DNA of 34,930 bases from Rhodospirillales bacterium (GTDB lineage Bacteria; Pseudomonadota; Alphaproteobacteria; ATCC43930; CGMCC-115725). The notes under the pieces are model-generated. The model was not told the origin of the DNA and ran no database searches. It worked only from the letters and a program-made list of their open reading frames with translations. The stretch's first letter is position 1, and the number at the start of each line of letters is the position of its first letter. Positions 16,651 through 25,713 of the stretch are shown here, piece after piece. The translations under genes and the position numbers were made by a program. The stretch is from positions 1-34,930 of the forward strand of contig JAQGIC010000145.1 in NCBI GenBank assembly GCA_028288725.1, given 5' to 3'.

Positions 16651-16810
16651 AGACCTATCACGGGGATCGCGCGCGGGCCATCGGCAGCACGATGGCCGCC
16701 GATCACGCTCTCGCGACTTTCCGCCGCGTTGCGCGGACTAAAACGGAAGGTTCCCTTGGCACCCGCTTTCTGCTAACCCGGCAGCCATGTTCAAAGGGGG
16801 TGTCGAGCCG

Positions 16811-17755
16811 GTGACTCATCTCATTGAAATTCATGGCCTCGTCAAGAAATTCGGACCTGTCGAGGCGGTCAAGGGCATCAGTTTTACGGTCGATCGCGGC
16901 GAGGTGCTGGGCTTCCTGGGTCCGAACGGCGCCGGCAAGTCGACGACGATGAAAATGGCCGCGGGCTTTCTGGCGCCGACGTCCGGCCGGGCGGTCATCT
17001 GCGGTCACGACGTGGTCAAGGAGCCGCAGCAGGCGAAGCGCAAGCTGGGCTACCTGCCCGAGGGCGCGGCGGCCTATCCGGACATGACGCCGGCGGGATT
17101 TCTGACGTTCATCGCCCAGGTGAGGGGATATCGCGGGGCGGAGGCCAGGCGTCGCGTCGAGGACGCAGCCGCCCGGGTCGAGCTGGGCCGCGTGATGTAT
17201 CAGCCGATCGAGACCCTATCGAAGGGCTTCAAGCGCCGGGTCGGGCTGGCTCAGGCGCTGCTGCACGATCCGGAGGTGCTGATCCTGGACGAGCCGACCG
17301 ATGGCCTCGACCCCAATCAGAAGCACCAGGTGCGCGCGCTGATCCAGGCCATGGCCCAGGACAAGGCGATCATCATCTCGACCCATATTCTGGAAGAGGT
17401 CGACGCGGTCTGCACCCGTGCCATGGTCATCGCCCATGGCACGGTGCTGGCCGACGGCACGCCCGGCGAACTGGAGGCGCGCTCGCGCTATCACAATGCG
17501 GTCTTCGTGCGCGGGTTGGCCCGGCTGGACGATGCGTCCGTGGGCGATCTCGCCCAGCTTCCGGGCGTGGCCTCGGTCGAGTGGGGCGGCCGGCCGGATG
17601 CGATCGGGCTCTATGTCCTGGCCGAGGACGGCGTCGATCTGCTGCCGGCCGTGCGCGAACTCGTGGCCGGGCGCGGCATCGTGATCGCCGAACTGCGGCT
17701 GGAGCGGGGCCGCCTCGACAGCGTGTTCCGCGACATCACCGCGGCCCGAAACTAA
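16811..17755 (+). CDS. ABC transporter ATP-binding protein, GldA-like
   Basis: The protein of about 314 residues has Walker A GPNGAGKSTT, the signature region LSKGFKRRVGLAQALL, Walker B VLILDEPTDGLDP and the switch histidine in IISTHILEEVD. A C-terminal extension of about 90 residues is typical of GldA/NatA-type ATPases of ABC-2 exporters. It energises the permease encoded next. GTG 16811 follows AAAGGGGG by about ten bases; ATG 16787 is in frame but has no ribosome binding site. Four genes (ATPase, permease, GldG-like, DUF4340) run in one direction with gaps of 11-26 bases, so they form one operon and probably one membrane complex. Confidence 0.92.
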   Translation: MTHLIEIHGLVKKFGPVEAVKGISFTVDRGEVLGFLGPNGAGKSTTMKMAAGFLAPTSGRAVICGHDVVKEPQQAKRKLGYLPEGAAAYPDMTPAGFLTFIAQVRGYRGAEARRRVEDAAARVELGRVMYQPIETLSKGFKRRVGLAQALLHDPEVLILDEPTDGLDPNQKHQVRALIQAMAQDKAIIISTHILEEVDAVCTRAMVIAHGTVLADGTPGELEARSRYHNAVFVRGLARLDDASVGDLAQLPGVASVEWGGRPDAIGLYVLAEDGVDLLPAVRELVAGRGIVIAELRLERGRLDSVFRDITAARN

Positions 17756-17781
17756 CCACAGCTTCCGGGAGAATATTGCCC

Positions 17782-18516
17782 ATGGGCACCGTCGGTGTCG
17801 TGTTCCGCCGCGAGCTGGTCAGCTATTTCGCAACGCCGCTCGCCTACGTCTTCATCGTGATCTTCCTGGTCATGGCCGGCGCGCTGACCTTCTATGTCGG
17901 CGGCTTTTTCGAGCGGGGTCAGGCCGATCTCCAGACGTTCTTCAACTTTCATCCCTGGCTTTACCTGTTCCTGATCCCGGCGCTGTCGATGCGGCTCTGG
18001 GCCGAGGAGCGCAAGACCGGCACGATCGAGATGTTCCTGACTTTGCCGATCACGACGGCCGAGGCGGTCATCGGCAAATATCTGGCGGCCTGGGCCTTCA
18101 CCGGCATCGCGCTGGCGCTGACCTTTCCCTTCTGGATCACGGTCAATTACCTGGGCCAGCCGGACAATGGCGTGATCCTGGCCAGCTATATCGGCAGCTT
18201 CCTGATGGCGGGCGCGTTCCTGGCGATCGGCTCGGCGATCTCGGCCTTGACCAAGAACCAGGTCATCGCCTTCGTGTTGAGCGCTGTCGTCTGCTTCCTG
18301 TTCACCGCGTCGGGCTCGCCGGTCGTGCTGGGACCGGTCCAGGGCTGGGTCCCGGGCGGGCTGGTGCAGACCATCGCTTCCATGAGTTTCCTGTCGCATT
18401 TCGCGGCGATCACGCGCGGCGTGGTCGACCTGCGCGACCTTATCTTCTTCGGCTCGGTCATCGGCGTGTTCCTGTTCGCGAACACGATCCTGGTCGAGCT
18501 GAAGAAGGCGGATTGA
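17782..18516 (+). CDS. ABC-2 type permease, GldF-like
   Basis: The 244-residue protein has six predicted membrane helices and the ABC-2 landmark RLWAEERKTGTIEMFLTLPIT between helices 2 and 3. The start MGTVGVVFRRELVSYFATPLAYVF and overall length match the GldF-type permeases found beside GldA and GldG homologues. A GGGA site lies about ten bases before ATG 17782. It should form the membrane channel with the ATPase upstream. Gld proteins are needed for gliding in Bacteroidetes, but non-gliding Proteobacteria carry this set too, so the exported substrate is unknown. Confidence 0.9.
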   Translation: MGTVGVVFRRELVSYFATPLAYVFIVIFLVMAGALTFYVGGFFERGQADLQTFFNFHPWLYLFLIPALSMRLWAEERKTGTIEMFLTLPITTAEAVIGKYLAAWAFTGIALALTFPFWITVNYLGQPDNGVILASYIGSFLMAGAFLAIGSAISALTKNQVIAFVLSAVVCFLFTASGSPVVLGPVQGWVPGGLVQTIASMSFLSHFAAITRGVVDLRDLIFFGSVIGVFLFANTILVELKKAD

Positions 18517-18527
18517 GGAGCCAGACC

Positions 18528-20471
18528 ATGAGCCGTTCCGCTACCGGAATGACCCTGGCGGGGCTGGGCCTCGCCGCCGTTCTGCTGATCTCGATCAACG
18601 CGCTCTCGGGCAGGCTGCTAGGCGGCGACACGATCGATCTGACCGATCAGCATCTCTACACGCTGTCCGACGGCACCAAGACCATCCTAGGCAAGATCGA
18701 CGAGCCGGTTACGCTCAAGCTGTTCTATTCCAAGCAGTTGGGCGAGCAGGTTCCGAGCTTCGGCGTCTATGCCCAGCGCGTGCGCGAGCTGCTGCAGGAA
18801 TATGCCGCCCGCGCCCATGGCAGGATCGATCTGCACATCCTTGATCCTGAACCCTATTCCGAGGTCGAGGATCAGGCGACGGCGGCCGGATTGCAGGGCG
18901 TGCCGCTGGACGAGGGCGGCGAGCAGGTCTATTTCGGCCTGGCCGGCTCCAACTCGACCGACGACAAGCAGACCATCGCGTTCTTCCAGCCGGAGCGCGA
19001 GCGCTTCCTGGAGTATGATCTGACCAAGCTGATCCAACAGCTTGCCTTTCCGAAGAAAAAGGTCATCGGTCTGGTGTCCAGCCTGGCGCTCGACGGCGAT
19101 CCGATGGCGCGCATGCAGGGCCAGCCGACCCAATCCCAAGTCGTGCTGGATCAGCTGCGCCAGGGCTTCGACGTGCGCGATATCGGCGTCGGGTTCGACA
19201 AGGTGCCGGCCGATGTCGATCTGCTGATGATCGTCCAGCCGCAGAAGCTGCCGGCCAAGACCGAATATGCCGTCGACCAGTTCGTGATGAACGGCGGCCA
19301 TGCGCTGGTGTTCGCCGATCCCAATGCGGAATTCGCCCAGGCGCATCCCTCGATGATGAGCCCGCCGGGCGGGCCGCCGTCGGCAGCCAGCTTCGACCGG
19401 CTGCTGCATGCCTGGGGCGTCGAGCTGGTGCCGGGCAAGATCGTCGGCGACCGGCTGGCGGCGCGCAAGGTCAATGCCGGCACCGGGACCCACGTCCAGG
19501 CGGCGGAATATCTGGCCTGGCTCAATCTCAAGGGCGATGCGATCAACCATGACGATCCCATCACCGGGCAGTTGGGCCAGCTCAATTTCGCCACGGCCGG
19601 CGCCTTGCAGCCGGTCCAGGGCGCCAAGACCAAGCTCGAATGGCTGGTCCGGTCGTCCGCCCAGTCCGAACTGATCGATGTGGCCCGGGTCCAGGGCCTG
19701 CCCGACGTGCTGGGCCTGCTCGCCGCGTTCAAGCCGACGGGCGAGCGCTATGTGCTCGCCGCCCGCATCACCGGGCCGGCCGACACGGCGTTTCCCGACG
19801 GCAAGCCGGTCGAGCCCGAGGCGGCAAAGCCGGGCGACCCGCCCAAGCCCGACGAGCCGCCGAAATCCGCGGCCGACCCGAACGAGATCAAGACGGCGAA
19901 GGAACCGATCAACGTCATCGTCGTGGCCGACAGCGATCTGCTCGACGACCGGTTCTGGGTCCAGGTCCAGGATTTCTTCGGCCAGCGTGCGGCGACGCCG
20001 ACCGCCAACAACGCCGATTTCGTGCAGAACGCGATCGACAGTCTGGCCGGTACCGGCGACCTGATCGGCCTGCGCTCGCGCGGCAGCGCGGTCCGGCCGT
20101 TCACCGTGGTCGATCAACTGCAACGCCAGGCCGAGGACAGCTATCGCGCCAAGGAAAAGGAACTGCAGGACAAGCTGCGCGAGGCGCAGTCGAAGCTCGT
20201 CGAACTGCGCACGAGCAAAGGGCCGGACGGCAAGGATGTCCCGCTCAGCGCCGAGCAGCAGCAGTCGATCAACGATCTGTCCGCCACCATCATCCAGACC
20301 CGCTCGCAATTGCGCCAGGTGCAGCTGGCACTGCGTCAGGACATCGATCGGCTGAAGGAGGCCTTGGTCGGCTTCGATCTCGTCCTGGTGCCGGTGGTCC
20401 TGGCCGTCATGGCGCTGATCATCGGGCTGGTCCGCGGCCAGCGGCGCAAGCGCCGCGCGCAAGCGGCCTGA
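18528..20471 (+). CDS. GldG-like ABC accessory protein
   Basis: The 647-residue protein has an N-terminal membrane anchor (about residues 10-30), a long extracytoplasmic part that starts with the GldG-type DLTDQHLYTLSDGTKTIL, a Pro-rich linker rich in PGDPPKPDEPPK (about residue 440), a coiled coil (about 535-615) and a second membrane helix before the basic C-terminus. It thus spans the membrane twice with a large periplasmic domain. GAGGAG overlaps the permease stop and lies seven bases before ATG 18528, which decides the start over TTG 18513. It is expected to bind the ABC exporter and a cell-wall or envelope substrate, by analogy with GldG. Confidence 0.86.
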   Translation: MSRSATGMTLAGLGLAAVLLISINALSGRLLGGDTIDLTDQHLYTLSDGTKTILGKIDEPVTLKLFYSKQLGEQVPSFGVYAQRVRELLQEYAARAHGRIDLHILDPEPYSEVEDQATAAGLQGVPLDEGGEQVYFGLAGSNSTDDKQTIAFFQPERERFLEYDLTKLIQQLAFPKKKVIGLVSSLALDGDPMARMQGQPTQSQVVLDQLRQGFDVRDIGVGFDKVPADVDLLMIVQPQKLPAKTEYAVDQFVMNGGHALVFADPNAEFAQAHPSMMSPPGGPPSAASFDRLLHAWGVELVPGKIVGDRLAARKVNAGTGTHVQAAEYLAWLNLKGDAINHDDPITGQLGQLNFATAGALQPVQGAKTKLEWLVRSSAQSELIDVARVQGLPDVLGLLAAFKPTGERYVLAARITGPADTAFPDGKPVEPEAAKPGDPPKPDEPPKSAADPNEIKTAKEPINVIVVADSDLLDDRFWVQVQDFFGQRAATPTANNADFVQNAIDSLAGTGDLIGLRSRGSAVRPFTVVDQLQRQAEDSYRAKEKELQDKLREAQSKLVELRTSKGPDGKDVPLSAEQQQSINDLSATIIQTRSQLRQVQLALRQDIDRLKEALVGFDLVLVPVVLAVMALIIGLVRGQRRKRRAQAA

Positions 20472-20487
20472 TGGGAGAAAGAACCTG

Positions 20488-21534
20488 ATGCGCAGCACCA
20501 CTCTGATCGCGCTCACGATCGTCACCGCCGCCGCGGTCGCCGCGGCGGTCTTCGTGCCGGCTCCGGGCGGGACCAAACCCGCCGGCGTCGCGACCGCGCC
20601 GGTCTTTCCCGGTCTGAAGGGCTGGATCGCCGGCGCCGCCAAGCTGACCGTGGTCGGTCCCAGCGGGACCGTGACGCTGGAGCGCAAGGGTGCCGCACCC
20701 AAGGCCGGCGAGCCGCCGGTCGACGGCTGGAGCCTCGCCGACAAGGGCGGCTATCCGGTCGATCCCGCGACGATCCGCCCCATCCTGTCCGGGTTGGTCG
20801 ATCTCAAGACCGTCGAACCCAAGACCGAACGGCCCAAGCTCTATGATCGCCTCGATCTGGGCACGCCCGGCGACAAGGGCTCCGAGGCGAAGTCGGTCGC
20901 TCTGGCCGACGGCAATGGCGCCGATATCGTGAAGCTGATCGTCGGCCGCCGCCGCTATGGCCTGGCCGGCAACGACGACGGCATCTATGTGCGCAAACCC
21001 GACGAGGCCAGGACCTGGCTCGCGGCCCCCGCCTTCGACCCACCGGCCGACGCGATGGCCTGGATCGACCGCAAGCTGGTCGATATCGATGCCGACCAGA
21101 TCAGGTCGGTCAGCCTGACGCCCGCGGCGGCCGGCGCGAAGCCGCTTATTTTTCGGCGCGACAAGCCGGCCGACAAGCTCGCGATCCAGGATCTGCCCAA
21201 GGATTTCAAGCTGAAATCCGACAATCCGGGCAGCGACGTGGCGCCGGCGTTCCGTTATCTCGATCTGACCGACGTCAAGCCGGCCGGCGGCGTCACGGCG
21301 GCACCGGTCGCGACGGCCCATGTCGAGACGTTCGACGGCATGGTGCTCGACGTGACCCTGGTCGATCAGGATGGGGCTACCTGGGTCAAATTTGCGGCCA
21401 AGGGCAGCGACGCGGCCGCTGAAATCGCCAGGCGGACCGACGGCTGGGCCTACAAGATCCCCGACGCGCGGGTGAAGACGCTGGAGACCAAGCTCGCCGA
21501 TCTGCAGGCCCTGCCGCCCGCCAAAGGATCGTGA
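20488..21534 (+). CDS. DUF4340 domain-containing protein
   Basis: The 348-residue protein has an N-terminal signal anchor (LIALTIVTAAAVAAAVFVP) and a periplasmic part of repeated beta-rich segments such as VDPATIRPILSGLVDLK and GNDDGIYVRKPDEARTWL, as in DUF4340. This family is regularly encoded after GldG-like genes, and here it begins 16 bases after one with GGGAGAAAG as ribosome binding site. It is probably the periplasmic accessory subunit of the same exporter. No catalytic motif is visible. Confidence 0.83.
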   Translation: MRSTTLIALTIVTAAAVAAAVFVPAPGGTKPAGVATAPVFPGLKGWIAGAAKLTVVGPSGTVTLERKGAAPKAGEPPVDGWSLADKGGYPVDPATIRPILSGLVDLKTVEPKTERPKLYDRLDLGTPGDKGSEAKSVALADGNGADIVKLIVGRRRYGLAGNDDGIYVRKPDEARTWLAAPAFDPPADAMAWIDRKLVDIDADQIRSVSLTPAAAGAKPLIFRRDKPADKLAIQDLPKDFKLKSDNPGSDVAPAFRYLDLTDVKPAGGVTAAPVATAHVETFDGMVLDVTLVDQDGATWVKFAAKGSDAAAEIARRTDGWAYKIPDARVKTLETKLADLQALPPAKGS

Positions 21535-21643
21535 CGGAACCCCTCCCCGAATGGCACCGTTGTTCTTCCTCCGGACATGGTGAGTGGCAAAGCGCGTCTC
21601 CGATGCGCTAAACCACTCGCGACGTTCCGGCGGAGGTGATGGG

Positions 21644-24223
21644 TTGGAGGAAGTAGAGGTCCCGGTCGACGGGCCCCAGGGTGCGATGGGCTTGATGCGG
21701 CGCTTGATGGCGCCGATCATCGCGCTCGTTGCCTGCGGCATCGTGCTGGCGCTGCTGCATGGCCTGTCCCACGGCATCGACTATCACGCGATGATCCGCG
21801 CCATGCGGCGTACGCCGAACAAGCTGCTGCTCTGGTCGGTCGGCGCCACCGCGATCAGCTATCTGGCGCTGATCGCGCGCGACGTCTGCGCGCTGAGATA
21901 TGTCGGTGCGCGCATTCCGGCCTCGGCCCTGCTGCTGGGTTCCTTCTGCGGCTCAGCCCTCGGCAATGCCGTCGGTTTCGGTGCGCTGACCGGCGGTGCC
22001 GTGCGCTATCGCGCCTATGGCGCGGTTGGCGTGCAGTCGGACCAGATCGCCCGAATCATGCTGTTCATCACGGCGGGGTTCGGCGTCGGTCTCGCGGCCT
22101 ATGCGGCGGCCAGCGCCGTGTTTGCGGGCAAGACCGTCGCGCGGCTGCTGCATCTGTCGCCGATGGCGCTGCATATCGGCGGCGGCGTCGTGCTGGTCGG
22201 CGTGGTGTTGCTGGTCGTCGCCTGCGGCATCCGGCGGGCGCCGATCCGCCTCGGCCATTGGGTGGTCGCGGTGCCGGGTGCCGGCCTGACGCTGACCCAG
22301 ATCCTGCTGACCGCAATCGACCTGATCGGTGCCGCCGCGGCGCTGTGGTTTCTGCTGCCCGAGGGCAAAGTCGATTTCGCGACCTTTTCGGCGATCTATG
22401 CCGCGGCGACGGCGCTCGGCGTCATCAGCCATGTGCCGGGCGGCATCGGCGTGTTCGAGGCGGTCGTGGTATTCGCGCTCGGCAATCGCGTTTCGCCCAG
22501 CCTGGCGGCGGCGGCGCTGCTGGCCTATCGCGCCGTCTATTTCCTGCTGCCGCTGATGCTGGCCGGCGTCCTGCTGGCCGCCTACGAATTGACCCGCCTG
22601 GCCGGGGGCGCGAACAAGGCGACGGAGCGGGTGCTGCGCGGCGCCGGCCTGCTGGCGCCGATCTACCTCAGCGTCGTCACTTTCGCCATCGGCGTCATGC
22701 TGGTCGTCTCCGGCGCCACGCCCGCCTTCGGCAAGCGGCTGGCCGTGCTGCACGATCTGGTCCCGCTCTGGGCGGTCGAGATGTCGAACTTCTTCGGCAG
22801 CCTCGCCGGCGTGCTGCTGCTGTTCGTGGCGCGCGGGCTGTTCCATCGGCTGGATGGCGCCTGGTGGCTGGCGCTGCTGCTCGCCTTCATCAATCTGGGC
22901 CTGTCGCTGGCCAAGGGATTGGCCTGGGACGAAGCGATCATCATCTGCTTTTTCATTCTGATGCTGCTGTCGACCCGCCGGCAGTTCACGCGGCCGGCCT
23001 CGTTCCTGCGCCAGCCGTTCACGGCGGAATGGTTCGTCGGCGTCGCGGTCGTGCTGGCTGGTTCGTCCTGGATTCTGTTCTTCGCCTTTCGCGACGTCGC
23101 CTATACCCATGATCTCTGGTGGCATTTCGAGTTCGACGAGCAGGCGCCGCGCGCGCTCCGTGCCCTCCTGGGCATGGCAGTGCTGGCGCTGGTGCTGGCG
23201 ACCGGGCAGCTGCTGCGGACGGCGCCCGGCCGCGTCGAGCCGCCGGCGACGGCCGAACTGGACCAAGCCGCAAGGATCATCGGCGACCAGGGCCGCAGCG
23301 AGGTCGTGCTCGCCATGATGGGCGACAAGAGTTTCCTGTTCTCGGCCTCCGGGCGCGGCTTTCTGATGTATGCCAAGCGGGGACGCAGCTGGGTGGCGCT
23401 TTACGACCCGGTTGGCCCGCGCGAGGAATGGCCGGAGCTGATCTGGCGCTTCGTCGAGCTGGCCGACGAGCACGGCGGGCGCGCCGCCTTCTATCAGGTC
23501 CGTGCCGAAAGCCTGCCGCTTTATCTCGATGCCGGCCTGAAGATCCTGAAGCTGGGCGAGGAGGCGATCGTGCCGCTCGCCGATTTCACGCTGCAGGGCG
23601 GGCGCTGGTCGGGCCTGCGCTACGCGCTGAAGCGTGGCGAACGCGACGGGCTGGCGATCCAGATGCTGACGCCCGAGGCGGCCGGACAGCATATCCAGAC
23701 CCTGACGCGCATCTCCGACGCCTGGCTCGCCAACCGGCGCGCCAAGGAGAAGAGCTTTTCCGTCGCCGCGTTCGAGCCGAGCTTCATCGCCGCCCAATCG
23801 GTCGCCCTGCTGACCCAGGGCGGCGAGCCGGTCGCCTTCGTCAGTCTGATGACGACCGACCGGCGCAAGGAGGCGACGGTCGGCATCATGCGCCATACAC
23901 CCGATGCCTCGGCCTATGCCATGGAGTTCCTGTTCACCTGCATCGCCCAGCGCCTGCGCGAGGACGGGTTCGAGCGGTTCTGCCTCGGCATGGCGCCCTT
24001 GTCGGGCATCAACCGGGCGCCACTCGCCTCGCGCTGGCATCGGATCGCCGGGCTGGTCTGGGCGCATGGCGGCCGGGTCTATAATTTCCAGGGGCTCCGG
24101 ACATTCAAGAACAAGTTCCACCCGACCTGGGAGCCGCGCTATCTGGCGGCCTCCGGTGCGATCGGGCCGTTCGTGGCACTGGCCGACGTGGTCGCGCTGG
24201 CTGGCGGCAGCAGCAAGGCATGA
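21644..24223 (+). CDS. mprF: Bifunctional aminoacyl-phosphatidylglycerol synthase/flippase MprF (LpiA)
   Basis: The protein of about 859 residues combines an N-terminal flippase of many membrane helices (to about residue 535) with a cytoplasmic DUF2156 synthase domain. The flippase part contains GNAVGFGALTGGAVRYRAYG and HVPGGIGVFEAVVVF; the synthase part contains FLFSASGRGFLMYAKRGRSW and the final LRTFKNKFHPTWEPRYLA. It transfers lysine, or another amino acid, from tRNA to phosphatidylglycerol and moves the product to the outer leaflet, which lowers surface charge and gives acid or cationic-peptide resistance. TTG 21644 has an ideal GGAGG seven bases upstream, whereas GTG 21584 (20 more residues) has none. 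The stop overlaps the acvB start as ATGA. Confidence 0.92.
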   Translation: MEEVEVPVDGPQGAMGLMRRLMAPIIALVACGIVLALLHGLSHGIDYHAMIRAMRRTPNKLLLWSVGATAISYLALIARDVCALRYVGARIPASALLLGSFCGSALGNAVGFGALTGGAVRYRAYGAVGVQSDQIARIMLFITAGFGVGLAAYAAASAVFAGKTVARLLHLSPMALHIGGGVVLVGVVLLVVACGIRRAPIRLGHWVVAVPGAGLTLTQILLTAIDLIGAAAALWFLLPEGKVDFATFSAIYAAATALGVISHVPGGIGVFEAVVVFALGNRVSPSLAAAALLAYRAVYFLLPLMLAGVLLAAYELTRLAGGANKATERVLRGAGLLAPIYLSVVTFAIGVMLVVSGATPAFGKRLAVLHDLVPLWAVEMSNFFGSLAGVLLLFVARGLFHRLDGAWWLALLLAFINLGLSLAKGLAWDEAIIICFFILMLLSTRRQFTRPASFLRQPFTAEWFVGVAVVLAGSSWILFFAFRDVAYTHDLWWHFEFDEQAPRALRALLGMAVLALVLATGQLLRTAPGRVEPPATAELDQAARIIGDQGRSEVVLAMMGDKSFLFSASGRGFLMYAKRGRSWVALYDPVGPREEWPELIWRFVELADEHGGRAAFYQVRAESLPLYLDAGLKILKLGEEAIVPLADFTLQGGRWSGLRYALKRGERDGLAIQMLTPEAAGQHIQTLTRISDAWLANRRAKEKSFSVAAFEPSFIAAQSVALLTQGGEPVAFVSLMTTDRRKEATVGIMRHTPDASAYAMEFLFTCIAQRLREDGFERFCLGMAPLSGINRAPLASRWHRIAGLVWAHGGRVYNFQGLRTFKNKFHPTWEPRYLAASGAIGPFVALADVVALAGGSSKA

Positions 24224-25590
24224 GGATCGCGATGGCGGGACGTTGGCTGGCGATCGGGCTCGGCCTGATGGCGACGGCGGGGTCGGCGATCGCGGCCCCC
24301 TCGGCGATAGACGGCGGTCGCTTCGGGACGGTGCAGCTGACCGAGCCCGAAGGCGACATGCGCGGCTTGGTCGTGCTGTTCAATGATCATAGTGCCGGCG
24401 CCGCGGTCGATGGTCCGGCCGCGGCCAAGCTCGCCGCCGCCGGTGCTTTGGTGATCGAGGTCGATACCGACACCTATATCGCCAACCTCAACGCCCTGCC
24501 GGACAAATGCTTCAATCTGGGTGGCGATATCGAGGGGTTGAGCCGTCAGCTTCAGCATGATCGCGCTTATGTGACCTATCGCTCGCCGATCCTGGCCGGG
24601 GTCGGGTTGGGCGGCACGCTGGCCGCGATGGCGCTGTCCCAGGTGCCGTCCGCGACCTATTCCGGCGCCGTGGCGCTGGATCCGGTCGTCGCGATTCCGA
24701 CCAAGAAGCCCCTCTGCCCCGGTGCGCCGTCGAGCGCCGTCGGCGGGGGGTTCAGCTACGGTCCCTATAAGGACCTTCAAGGCTTCTGGTCCGTGGGATT
24801 GACCGCGGCCGCGACCAGGGCGGAACGCGATCACCTGACGCGGCTGGCCCAGGGCGGCACGCCGATCGAGATCGAGGATCTGTCGGGCGGGGCCGTCTCG
24901 GGCGATACGCTCGCCGACCTGGTCCTGCTGCATCTCGGCAAGCCCGAGGCGGATGCCTCCGGCCTGGACGCGCTGCCGCTGACGGAGCTGCCGGTCGAAA
25001 AGCACTCCGACCTGATGGCGATCGTGCTGTCCGGCGACGGCGGCTGGCGCGATCTGGACAAGACCATCGCCGAGAACCTGCAGCAGGATGGCGTGCCGAC
25101 GGTCGGCTGGGACGCGTTGCGCTATTTCTGGAGCAAGAAGACGCCGGAAGAAACCGCCCATGCCCTCGGCCTGATCATGAAAACCTATATGGCCAAGTGG
25201 CATGCGACCAAGGTGGTGCTGATCGGCTATTCCTTCGGCGCCGACGTGATGCCCTTTGCCTATAACCGGCTGCCGGCCGATCTGCGGCCCCATGTGGCGT
25301 CGATGGCATTGCTGGGCTTTGCCCAGAACGCCGATTTCGAGATTACGGTGGGCGGCTGGTTGGGCGCGGCGACCAGCGACGATGCGCTGCCGATCAAGCC
25401 CGAGGTCGCCAGGGTGCCGCCGGCGCTGATCCAATGCTTCTATGGCGCGGACGAGGACGACACGATGTGCCCGGCTCTGGCGGCGAGCGGCGTCGAGCAG
25501 ATCAAGACGACCGGCGGCCATCATTTCGACGGCGACTATGCCAAGCTGGCCAAGCGCATTCTGGAGGGCCTTCGCAAGCGGGCCGGCTGA
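24220..25590 (+). CDS. acvB: AcvB/VirJ-family lysyl-phosphatidylglycerol hydrolase
   Basis: AcvB is a periplasmic hydrolase that removes lysine from lysyl-phosphatidylglycerol in Agrobacterium, opposing MprF/LpiA. The 456-residue protein has a signal peptide with likely cleavage after GSAIA, a first alpha/beta domain (about 35-230), and a C-terminal VirJ-type alpha/beta-hydrolase domain with SGDGGWRDLD, nucleophile S338 in GYSFGAD, and the terminal GGHHFDGDY histidines. The start ATG overlaps the mprF stop, so synthesis is coupled; an in-frame ATG at 24232 with GAGGA before it is equally possible. The pair lets the cell adjust aminoacyl-lipid levels in both directions. A strong terminator follows. 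Confidence 0.92.
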   Translation: MRIAMAGRWLAIGLGLMATAGSAIAAPSAIDGGRFGTVQLTEPEGDMRGLVVLFNDHSAGAAVDGPAAAKLAAAGALVIEVDTDTYIANLNALPDKCFNLGGDIEGLSRQLQHDRAYVTYRSPILAGVGLGGTLAAMALSQVPSATYSGAVALDPVVAIPTKKPLCPGAPSSAVGGGFSYGPYKDLQGFWSVGLTAAATRAERDHLTRLAQGGTPIEIEDLSGGAVSGDTLADLVLLHLGKPEADASGLDALPLTELPVEKHSDLMAIVLSGDGGWRDLDKTIAENLQQDGVPTVGWDALRYFWSKKTPEETAHALGLIMKTYMAKWHATKVVLIGYSFGADVMPFAYNRLPADLRPHVASMALLGFAQNADFEITVGGWLGAATSDDALPIKPEVARVPPALIQCFYGADEDDTMCPALAASGVEQIKTTGGHHFDGDYAKLAKRILEGLRKRAG

Positions 25591-25600
25591 GCGGCACTTG

Positions 25601-25641
25601 GTGGATAAAATAGGACGGATGAATCCGTCCTATTTTACCAC
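25601..25641 (+). terminator. Terminator after acvB
   Basis: Fifteen bases (25606-25620, core ATAGGACGGAT) pair perfectly with 25623-25637 around GA. Outer bases GTGG (25601-25604) pair with CCAC (25638-25641), with one bulged A. The right arm ends in TATTTTA, giving a short T-run on the plus strand and, by symmetry, on the minus strand. It is the longest near-perfect stem beside this operon. Confidence 0.8.
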
Positions 25642-25655
25642 AACTCATTGATGTG

Positions 25656-25705
25656 GTGGACCGATTCACCTGATGCTTGAGAAGGAAGCGTTAGGATCGG
25701 ACCAC
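25656..25705. repeat. Inverted repeat with GTGGNCCGAT arms
   Basis: GTGGACCGAT (25656-25665) faces ATCGGACCAC (25696-25705) with one mismatch. The arm reappears as GTGGTCCGAT at 26602-26611, with similar following bases (TTCACCTGAT here, TTGACCGGAT there). It appears to be a second dispersed repeat family and lies between the acvB terminator and the DUF1289 gene. Confidence 0.6.
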
Positions 25706-25713
25706 TGGACGGC

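Noticed and set aside
16761-16783. Possible sigma-54 promoter (TTGGCAC ... TGCT) before the ABC operon
   Set aside because: The GG and GC doublets are 12 bases apart rather than 10, so it does not meet the -24/-12 spacing.
18687-20744. Long minus-strand open frame opposite the GldG-like gene
   Set aside because: It spans two plus-strand genes and their junction and has shadow-type composition.
21953-24121. Very long minus-strand open frame opposite mprF
   Set aside because: Its composition is low-complexity Arg/Gln/His/Asp and it has no motif; mprF on the other strand is unambiguous.
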